From Candidatus Nanopelagicales bacterium (GTDB lineage: Bacteria; Actinomycetota; Actinomycetes; S36-B12): a stretch of 64,000 nt of DNA. The position numbers were made by a program, and so were the translations under genes. Positions 24,357-31,315 of this stretch are shown here, piece by piece. The stretch spans positions 34,967-98,966 of the forward strand of contig JABAYF010000010.1 of assembly GCA_018609125.1 (NCBI GenBank), read 5' to 3'. The notes below the pieces were generated by a model. It was not told where the DNA came from. It worked only from the letters and a program-made list of their open reading frames with translations, and made no database searches. Position 1 is the first letter of the stretch. Each line of letters opens with the position of its first letter.

Positions 24357-27254
24357 TTATGGAGCAGGTGCATCGTCTACGTAATAGGCCTTCATCTGGG
24401 GCATGACCGGACGCATCATGAACGGCGGGCGCCGCAGCCCCTGCGCGTTGGGTCCCGGGCGCGTCTTGGCCATCCACTCCCGGTACACCTCGCGCGACTT
24501 TGCCGTGTCCACCACCACATCGCCGTACTTATCTTCTTCATGGGCAGGTTCGATGCGTACGTGCTGATGCCAGCAGTGCATGCCTGACCAGGTGTCTGGG
24601 TGCACCGCGAAGGCAAGGTTTTGATGCACCCCTGGATCCTCCCAGTGGATGCGCATGGAGTCAGGATCGTCGCTGACGAACGGACGCACCCCTTCCCGAT
24701 AGCGCAGCCGCCAACGGCCGTCGTCAAGTTGGCCCACCTGTACCTTTCCGCTCACCCAGCGCGATCCTGCGTCGTCGGTGGTGCGCCAGCGACCCATGTG
24801 GTGGGACAGGGCGCTTACCCCGGGTCGGATACCTTCCGTTGCCCAAATGCGTGCCACGAAGTGACCGATCTCGGTGCTGACGCGGACCATGTCGCCGGTG
24901 GCGAGGCCGAGCCGTTGGGCGTCCTTGCTGTTCATCCACATCGGGTGCTTATTGCTGATCTCGTTGAGGTACTTCGCGTTGCCCGACCTGGTGTGGATGA
25001 GAGTCGGTAGCCGAAACGTGGGCACCAGTAGCATCTCGTTGCTCTGCTCGGTGATCACGCTGTGGTGAACGTGGGATTTGATGTAGGTCGGCGTCGCATA
25101 TTCCGGCCACCCGAAATCGGCCATGGACGGTGAATACAACTCCAGTTTTCGTGACGGGGTCAGCCAGCCGGCGACTTCGGCACCGTCGTCCATCACGATC
25201 CCGACCGCACCGGCTTCGCCCACGAGTGGTTTCTGGGTTTCTGGCGTGGTGGGTTTGCGCAGAACGCCGTCGGCATCGGCCACGGCGCCGTCTCGTTCAG
25301 CGTCGGTGAGCGGGCGTTCATCCTGGCGGTAGAGGCCGTTGACGATTTCTACCGCTCCGTACTTGCGCATGTATTCCAGCGGCGTAAGGCCTTCTCGTTC
25401 CGCCTTTTCTGGCAGCCCAGGTACGTTGTTATCGAAAACGTACCCGTAGTAGTCATCAATCGTAATTTTCTCGCCAGGACGTCCCGGTGCCTCAAAGTAC
25501 TGCCGGATTCCTAGTGATCCGTCCGGGTCGATGCGCCAGGACATTTCGAACCAAAATTCGTTTTCTTCCCAGACTTCACCGGGATTGGCATCGCGGGTAT
25601 CACTGATCTTCTCGCCCATTTTTTCCAGCGCCACGCGACGAACAGGCTGGCGGAATCCGAGCCACTTGCCCGCGTACTGCTCATAAGACTGGGTGTCGTG
25701 TCGTTCGGTGGAATGACCGAAGGGCAGGATGTAGTCCGCCCATAGCGCGGTTTCATTCCAGGTGGGTGTCATGGCCACGTGACAACCAACGAGATCTTCC
25801 CGCGAGAGTGCCTCGATCCAACTGAAACCGTCGGGATTGGTCCATACGGGGTTGTAGACGCGAGTGAAGTACACGTCGAGTTTGCCCCGGCCTTCAAGAA
25901 GAAAATGGGGTAGCAGGATGGACAATTCGTTGGTAGACAGCGGGAACTCTTTTGGCCACAGCAGTTCATTCCACGAGTCGTGTCCACCGGGCATGTTGGG
26001 GCCGTGAGGAATGAACTTATTCCAGCCGTTGGGGCTGGTGCCACCTTCTTGGCCGATGCTGCCGGTTAACACGGTGAGGAAGAACAGTGCGCGGGCAACC
26101 GCCCAGCCACCAAGGTTTCCCGCGCTGGCTGCACGCCAGGTGTGAGCGGCCAATTTGCCATTGCAGCCAGCCACAATGCGAGCAACTTTTTGCACTTGAG
26201 CCAACGGAACCTTGCACTCTTGCGCAGCAAACTCAAGTGTGTAGTGGGCGTAGTCGTTGGTGAGCGCTTCTTTGAACGTCGTGAAGTCAGCCGAATCGAC
26301 GTCGGGGTGCAGGCGTTCTAGATAGGTGCGCCAGTTGACCCAGCGTTGGATGTAGTTCCAGTCGACGGCGTTGGTGCGCATCAAGTACGCAGCGATCGCC
26401 AACAGCATGGCTGCTTCAGTGCCAGGCCATGGGGAGACCCATTCATCGGCGTGGGAGGCGGTATTGGAAAGGCGCGGATCTAGGACAATAAGTTTTGCTC
26501 CGCCGCGCACCTTGGCATCCATGATGCGCTGTGCGTGCGGATTGAAATAGTGGCCGGATTCAAGGTGTGCAGAGAGCAGAAGAATCACGTTTGCGTTGGC
26601 ATGGTCAGGGGAGGGGCGATCGTAGCCACCCCAGAGGGAATAGCCCAAACGTGCCCCGGCAGAGCAAATATTTGTGTGGGTGTTGTTGCCGTCAACCCCC
26701 CAGGCAAGCAGGACGCGCTCAATGAATCCGTCTTCGCCGTGGCGGCCCACGTGATACATGATTTCATTGCGTCGATCTTCAAGGATCGCTTTGCGAATGC
26801 GCCCGGCGATATCGTCCATGGCGTCATCCCAGGACACCTGCTCAAACTGGGCTGAACCGCGTGGACCGGTGCGCTTCATGGGGGTGAGGAGACGTTCGGG
26901 GTCTTGGGTCTGATTAATCGTGGCCGGGCCCTTGGCGCAGTTGCGCCCGCGCGAGCCAGGGTGGGCCGGGTTGCCCTCAATCTTGACAACCTCTTTTGTT
27001 TCGCGGTCAACATAGGCCAGCAGTCCGCAACCTGATTCGCAGTTGAAACAGGTGGTGGGTACGAGCATGTAGTGCCGTCCCACCTTGCGTGGATGGGCTT
27101 TCGCGTCGTACATCACCACGTCATCCCAGGTGTCCACCGGCGGGTAGTTCGAGACCGTCTCCCGCACGCGCAGACCGTGGTGTTCAGGTGCTTGCGGATC
27201 CACCGGTGAAGCAGCAGGGCCGGTAGCGACGGACTCGGTTGGTCGTGGACTCAT
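24357..27254 (-). CDS. soeA: SoeA-like molybdopterin oxidoreductase (probable cytoplasmic sulfite dehydrogenase)
   Basis: Molybdo-bis-MGD enzyme of 965 aa in the DMSO-reductase superfamily. C69, C72, C76 and C106 would bind an N-terminal [4Fe-4S] cluster. C197 in THTNICSAGARLG is the likely Mo ligand. There is no Tat signal, so the active site is cytoplasmic. Sequence and length resemble SoeA, the catalytic subunit that oxidises sulfite to sulfate in phototrophic sulfur bacteria; the CFNCESGCGLLAYVD and NPAHPGSRGRNCAKG segments in particular fit. TusA, DsrE2, a persulfide dioxygenase and a fused SoeB-SoeC alongside strengthen this. A polysulfide or thiosulfate reductase-like function is the alternative. 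Confidence 0.82.
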   Translation of the reverse strand: MSPRPTESVATGPAASPVDPQAPEHHGLRVRETVSNYPPVDTWDDVVMYDAKAHPRKVGRHYMLVPTTCFNCESGCGLLAYVDRETKEVVKIEGNPAHPGSRGRNCAKGPATINQTQDPERLLTPMKRTGPRGSAQFEQVSWDDAMDDIAGRIRKAILEDRRNEIMYHVGRHGEDGFIERVLLAWGVDGNNTHTNICSAGARLGYSLWGGYDRPSPDHANANVILLLSAHLESGHYFNPHAQRIMDAKVRGGAKLIVLDPRLSNTASHADEWVSPWPGTEAAMLLAIAAYLMRTNAVDWNYIQRWVNWRTYLERLHPDVDSADFTTFKEALTNDYAHYTLEFAAQECKVPLAQVQKVARIVAGCNGKLAAHTWRAASAGNLGGWAVARALFFLTVLTGSIGQEGGTSPNGWNKFIPHGPNMPGGHDSWNELLWPKEFPLSTNELSILLPHFLLEGRGKLDVYFTRVYNPVWTNPDGFSWIEALSREDLVGCHVAMTPTWNETALWADYILPFGHSTERHDTQSYEQYAGKWLGFRQPVRRVALEKMGEKISDTRDANPGEVWEENEFWFEMSWRIDPDGSLGIRQYFEAPGRPGEKITIDDYYGYVFDNNVPGLPEKAEREGLTPLEYMRKYGAVEIVNGLYRQDERPLTDAERDGAVADADGVLRKPTTPETQKPLVGEAGAVGIVMDDGAEVAGWLTPSRKLELYSPSMADFGWPEYATPTYIKSHVHHSVITEQSNEMLLVPTFRLPTLIHTRSGNAKYLNEISNKHPMWMNSKDAQRLGLATGDMVRVSTEIGHFVARIWATEGIRPGVSALSHHMGRWRTTDDAGSRWVSGKVQVGQLDDGRWRLRYREGVRPFVSDDPDSMRIHWEDPGVHQNLAFAVHPDTWSGMHCWHQHVRIEPAHEEDKYGDVVVDTAKSREVYREWMAKTRPGPNAQGLRRPPFMMRPVMPQMKAYYVDDAPAP

Positions 27255-27299
27255 CGGGACAACCTTTCTGGCGCGCAGCGGGAATGACGTGGCGTGCGA

Positions 27300-28838
27300 T
27301 CAGGACAGGGGTGGGTCTTGCCCGGCCATAACAAAGACACGCTCGTGGGCGAGGAGTGCCGGTTGCACCAGGAGACCCGCGATCAATCCGAGCCAGATGG
27401 GTGCTCCGAGTGCAACAGCGAGTCCAAGGCCACCGCCCACAGCTGACATCGCGATGGAACCCCACCAGAACTGCTGGCGGTAGCGGCCGTGGGTAATGGC
27501 ATGGGCGGCGATCTGGGCGTTTCGGGTGCTGTGGCTGCCACCAAAGTCGACCGCGGTGACCAGCAGGTGTGCGCCTACCCCGACCACCAGGGCCCACGCC
27601 AGCCAGCGTTGGCTTGCGGTGTCGGAAAGAATCATGGACAGGGCGAGCAGTACACCGGCTCCGACCATGACAGCCTGTGCCTGCAGATGCCAGAAAAGAG
27701 CGGGTGACTGCCACAGGTCGCGGCCCTCTGCCTGACCGAAAAGGAATGCGGTGTAGCCGGCCACCATGATCGCGGCGGGCACTGCGGGCCAGGCGAGAAC
27801 AGAGATGACCGAGGTCCAGTCGAGAATTCCGAGCGCATCGGCCACGCCGACGAGGAGCCATAGGCCGGCAATGCCAGCACCTAGGCCGAGGAAGATGCCC
27901 CCGAGGGCCAGCCACGATCGTCGGTTGATCTTGCGTGGATCAAGCAGGAACAGGAAGCGTTTGGGCTGCTTCAAGTCCCAGATGAGTAGTGCAGCGGTGA
28001 TGAGCAGGAATCCCACAGCGATCGCGGGGGCGGCAATGGTGACCAGACTGGTCCGGTCGGTAGTGAACAAGACCAGCAGTGCACCCAGGAGCAGGCCACC
28101 GGCGGAAATCGACTTGGTCCACAGGTAGGTCCAGACTTTCCAGCCCCAGGGTCGAGGGTGGGCGGTATTGAGAGTCGTGCGCGCCATGGACATCGGATCA
28201 CCGGGTAGCTCCGCAGCGGTTTCTAGGCGCAGCGGATCAGCATCGGCCCACAGGTAGGTCTGATCCACCGGTGCAGCGAGTGGATCCAGCGTTGTGTGGT
28301 CGGCACCGACGTAATACACATTCGGCTTTGTGCCCTGCTCCGGTGTGCGAACGCTGACCGGTTCGATGCTGAGAAACTTCGAGATACCACTGGTGGGATC
28401 GTCAATGTCCCCCATCCAGATGGACTCGGTAGGACATACCTGTACACAGGCGGGTTCTAAGCCCTGATCAATGCGGTGGGCACAGAAGTTACATTTGGCG
28501 GCCGTGTGGGTGTTTTCGTCGATATAAATCGCATCGTAAGGGCAAGCTTGCATGCACATTTTGCACCCGATGCACAGTTCATTGTCGAAGTCGACGATGC
28601 CGTCGGGGCGAATAAACAGTGCCTCGGTGGGGCAACTCTTCACGCAGGGCGCATCAGTGCAGTGATTGCATCGAAGGACGGCCATTTCTCTTGTGGTCGA
28701 GGGAAACTCGCCCTTTTCGACGTACTTCACCCAGGTACGAAATTGACCGACCGGAATGTCATGCTCAGTCTTGCAGGCCACCGTGCAGGCGTGGCAGCCG
28801 ATACAGGTCCGTTGGTCAATGGCGAATCCATAGCGCAC
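27300..28838 (-). CDS. Fused SoeB-SoeC: four-cluster ferredoxin plus NrfD/DmsC-like membrane anchor
   Basis: Electron-transfer and quinone-reducing subunit of 512 aa for the SoeA-like enzyme. Residues 1-140 hold sixteen Cys in four groups (C12/15/18/22, C57/60/65/69, C89/92/95/99, C116/119/131/135), enough for four [4Fe-4S] clusters. Residues ~240-510 contain about eight hydrophobic helices of the DmsC/NrfD type. In Soe, Psr and Dms systems these are normally two genes, so this is a gene fusion. The linker (~150-235) carries a YLWADADPLRLETAAELPGDP segment. It starts 6 bp after tusA and ends 45 bp before soeA. Confidence 0.85.
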   Translation of the reverse strand: MRYGFAIDQRTCIGCHACTVACKTEHDIPVGQFRTWVKYVEKGEFPSTTREMAVLRCNHCTDAPCVKSCPTEALFIRPDGIVDFDNELCIGCKMCMQACPYDAIYIDENTHTAAKCNFCAHRIDQGLEPACVQVCPTESIWMGDIDDPTSGISKFLSIEPVSVRTPEQGTKPNVYYVGADHTTLDPLAAPVDQTYLWADADPLRLETAAELPGDPMSMARTTLNTAHPRPWGWKVWTYLWTKSISAGGLLLGALLVLFTTDRTSLVTIAAPAIAVGFLLITAALLIWDLKQPKRFLFLLDPRKINRRSWLALGGIFLGLGAGIAGLWLLVGVADALGILDWTSVISVLAWPAVPAAIMVAGYTAFLFGQAEGRDLWQSPALFWHLQAQAVMVGAGVLLALSMILSDTASQRWLAWALVVGVGAHLLVTAVDFGGSHSTRNAQIAAHAITHGRYRQQFWWGSIAMSAVGGGLGLAVALGAPIWLGLIAGLLVQPALLAHERVFVMAGQDPPLS

Positions 28839-28844
28839 GGGAGG

Positions 28845-29075
28845 TCACTTCTTCCGAATGTAGAACTTCAACACGTTGCCGTCTTCAGCGGACTCAACGA
28901 TTTCATTGCCGGTCTGTGTCGCCCACGCCGGAATATCTGACCGAGAGCCGGCATCGGTAGCCTCCACCAGCATCACTTCGCCAACAGCCAGATCTTTCAT
29001 TCCCTTGGCCGTCATGAGTACCGGCATGGGACAACTCATCCCTTTGGTGTCAACGGTTTTCCTAACGTCGGTCAT
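28845..29075 (-). CDS. tusA: TusA-family sulfur carrier
   Basis: Sulfurtransferase of 76 aa. The active Cys is C15 in the CPMPVL motif (family pattern CPxP), on the first helix after DTKGMS. The small beta-alpha sandwich (VEATDAGSRSDIPAWATQTGNEIVE) is complete. In sulfur oxidisers TusA carries persulfide sulfur together with DsrE2 and a rhodanese. It lies between dsrE2 and the soe-like genes with short spacings, and the context points to a sulfur-oxidation role instead of tRNA thiolation. Confidence 0.93.
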   Translation of the reverse strand: MTDVRKTVDTKGMSCPMPVLMTAKGMKDLAVGEVMLVEATDAGSRSDIPAWATQTGNEIVESAEDGNVLKFYIRKK

Positions 29076-29106
29076 GGTGCCTCCATCGGCTATGAGAAGT
29101 GGTTGG

Positions 29107-29640
29107 TTAGATAAAAAGATTTATCTGCGACTTAGACATAGATTGCAAGGCGGTGGCGGCGCCGACCGGTGTGCCGAGGCCACCGATCATCTGTTCGGGC
29201 TTAATGCCTAGTAGGTCCATCGTCATTTGGCAGGGCCACAGGTTCACGCCCATGTCCTGGCAGATTTCCAGTAAATCCTCCGGGGGCAACAGGTTGTTCT
29301 TCTTGGCCACCTTGCGCATCATCCAACGCCCCGCCCCACCCATGTTCATGCGGGACAGTTTCGCCTTTTTCATACCCGGCGGGTTCATGCCGGCCAGTGC
29401 TTTGGTCATGGCGTCGTACCCGGTGATTCGCACGTCGTCTCGGACGAGTGGAAACAGGCCCCAGAACGTGAAGAAGACCGTAACGTTCATTCCGGTGGCC
29501 GCACCGGTGGAGCTGAGAATCAAGGTCGGCCACAGTTTGTCGAGGTCACCGCTCCAGGCGATGATCGTCATCGACTGCGGATCGGTCACGTCAGATCCAG
29601 TCGTATTCGTGGAGATGTCTGCGGGGTCGTTGTCAGGCAT
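29107..29640 (-). CDS. DsrE2-family sulfurtransferase
   Basis: Protein of 177 aa in the DsrE/F superfamily, DsrE2 type. Hydrophobic strands (TLILSSTGAATGMNVTVFFTFWGLFPLV) are followed by the conserved Cys segment NLWPCQMTMDLLG (C137) and a second Cys (C127). DsrE2 proteins are membrane-linked sulfane-sulfur carriers that work with TusA and rhodanese. I chose ATG 29640; ATG 29676 would extend it by 12 residues. It is probably the first gene of the minus-strand sulfur operon, divergent from the rhodanese-dioxygenase gene. Confidence 0.88.
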   Translation of the reverse strand: MPDNDPADISTNTTGSDVTDPQSMTIIAWSGDLDKLWPTLILSSTGAATGMNVTVFFTFWGLFPLVRDDVRITGYDAMTKALAGMNPPGMKKAKLSRMNMGGAGRWMMRKVAKKNNLLPPEDLLEICQDMGVNLWPCQMTMDLLGIKPEQMIGGLGTPVGAATALQSMSKSQINLFI

Positions 29641-29794
29641 GGTCAACCTTTCCTTCGTGCGGGGCGAGACCGACATGATGTGTTGCCATCAATCTAGGAC
29701 CGACCAATTTCGCTAAAGGCTAGCGCCCCGGTAGTGAAAACATTAGCGTTTGCGCATATTCGCAGGAGATTGTGAATTAGCGAGCGGAGGCATC

Positions 29795-30925
29795 GTGTCC
29801 ACAGCCCTCACCCCGGCCGAACTGTTTGCCCACATTGATGCCGGCGATGTTCCATTGATTTTGGATGTGCGTAATCAAAATGAGTTTGAATCCTGGCGCA
29901 TAGAGGGCACGCGCGAGGTGCCCACGCGCAATGTGCCGATTTGGCAGGCCGTAGAAGAGGTGGAGGACCTAGCCGCCCAGATACCCGATGGAACCATCGT
30001 GGTGTGCGCACACGGCAATGGCAGCGATCTGCTCATCGAGATGCTCGCGCAAGCGGGCCGTAGCGTGACCAATCTTGTCGGGGGAACGGCCGCCTGGGCG
30101 GAACTACTGATCTGCCTACCGCTACCGGGGCTGCCTGAACCATTCATTGGGTGGCAGATTCAACGCCCGGCTAAGGCATGTTTGTCCTACGTCATCGGAG
30201 TTCCCGGACATGCTTGCATCGTGGTAGACCCGGCAAGGTTTCTTCAGGAGTATCTCGACCTAGCTGCACGGGCGGACATGACCATTACGCACGTGATTGA
30301 TACCCACGTGCATGCCGATCACATCAGCGGTGGACCCCAACTAGCCGAACGCGTGAACGCGACCTATCACGTGCCGATGGAAGACACCGGTGGCTCAACC
30401 CCTTTTGCGAATGAGCCACTCATTGATGGGGCCGCCCTCGACCTTGGCGCGGCGAGCATTGAGGTGCTGGCCGTCAAAATGCCCGGCCACACGCCCGGAA
30501 CCACGTGTATTCACATCCCAGGCCACCTGCTTCTCACCGGGGACACGGTGTTTGTTCGCGGCGTGGGTCGACCCGATCTCACCGGCCAGGCTGATGACCT
30601 GGCTCAGCAGCTGTTTCACACTGTCCACGACGTGTTGCGTCCGCTTGAGCCGACAACGATGGTGCTTCCCGCGCACTGGACGTTCCTCAACGAAATCGGC
30701 ACTGATGGGTTGGTGAAAACCACCCTGGGCGAAGTTTTCAATTCGACCTTGATGTCCGAAGCGGATATGGCGGCCTTCGTTCGTGAAATCGTGACGAGTT
30801 TGCCAGCCGCGCCGCAGATCTACGACACGATCCGGTTGGTGAACTCCGGGCAACCGGCGACGGCGGCGGAAATGGAGACGCTAGAGATCGGTAAGAATCA
30901 GTGTGCTGCCTCAACCACGACCTAG
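29795..30925 (+). CDS. Rhodanese-persulfide dioxygenase fusion (ETHE1-like)
   Basis: Protein of 376 aa with a rhodanese domain first (~1-105, active-site C71 in VVCAHGNGS) and a metallo-beta-lactamase fold second (~115-350). The latter has HVHADH (H171, H173, D175, H176), GHTPGTTC, LTGDTVFVRG and PAHW, the pattern of persulfide dioxygenases such as ETHE1, which convert persulfides plus O2 to sulfite. Rhodanese would load or transfer sulfane sulfur. GTG 29795 is chosen for the GGAGG at 29786-29790. It is divergent from dsrE2 and followed by an ArsR gene. Most rhodanese-PDO fusions I know of have the opposite domain order. Confidence 0.85.
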   Translation: MSTALTPAELFAHIDAGDVPLILDVRNQNEFESWRIEGTREVPTRNVPIWQAVEEVEDLAAQIPDGTIVVCAHGNGSDLLIEMLAQAGRSVTNLVGGTAAWAELLICLPLPGLPEPFIGWQIQRPAKACLSYVIGVPGHACIVVDPARFLQEYLDLAARADMTITHVIDTHVHADHISGGPQLAERVNATYHVPMEDTGGSTPFANEPLIDGAALDLGAASIEVLAVKMPGHTPGTTCIHIPGHLLLTGDTVFVRGVGRPDLTGQADDLAQQLFHTVHDVLRPLEPTTMVLPAHWTFLNEIGTDGLVKTTLGEVFNSTLMSEADMAAFVREIVTSLPAAPQIYDTIRLVNSGQPATAAEMETLEIGKNQCAASTTT

Positions 30926-30976
30926 GGGCACATCGCGGCAATGGGGTGCGGGGGAAACGTATGAGAGGCTGCGTCC

Positions 30977-31315
30977 ATGGACCGGGAGACAGTTGAAGAG
31001 ATTCATCGCCTACACGCGCGACTGTGTCAGGCCATTGCCGATCCCAAGCGGCTGCTGTTGATCAGTGAGTTGCGCGCGGGTGCGATGAGTGTCGGTGATC
31101 TTGCCGCGTCTTTGGGGATCAGTCAGTCCAACTGTTCCCAGCATCTGGCCATATTGCGCGATCGCGGTGTGGTTGATTCCCGAAAGATCGGAACCACGGT
31201 GCAGTATTCGCTGCGCGGAACCAAGGTACTCGCCGCTATCGATCTGCTGCGTGATTTCATGTCTGAAGAAATGAGCAATCAGGCTGAGATCGGCCTTATC
31301 GCGCGCAGCGGTTAA
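30977..31315 (+). CDS. ArsR/SmtB-family regulator, possible persulfide sensor
   Basis: Winged-helix repressor of 112 aa. The recognition region SVGDLAASLGISQSNCSQHLAILRDRGVV and the RKIGTTVQYSL wing are typical. Metal-site ArsR motifs (ELCVCDL) are absent; instead there are two Cys, C17 at the N-terminal helix and C53 in the recognition helix. BigR/SqrR relatives sense persulfides by a Cys-Cys pair, and the neighbouring persulfide dioxygenase suggests the same, although the Cys positions here differ. It is co-directional with the dioxygenase and overlaps the ppdK end tail to tail by 4 bp. Confidence 0.82.
   Translation: MDRETVEEIHRLHARLCQAIADPKRLLLISELRAGAMSVGDLAASLGISQSNCSQHLAILRDRGVVDSRKIGTTVQYSLRGTKVLAAIDLLRDFMSEEMSNQAEIGLIARSG

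Noticed and set aside
27184-27915. Open frame of 243 codons overlapping the soeBC and soeA junction
   Set aside because: Arg/Pro/His-rich translation in a shifted frame; both overlapped genes are well supported.
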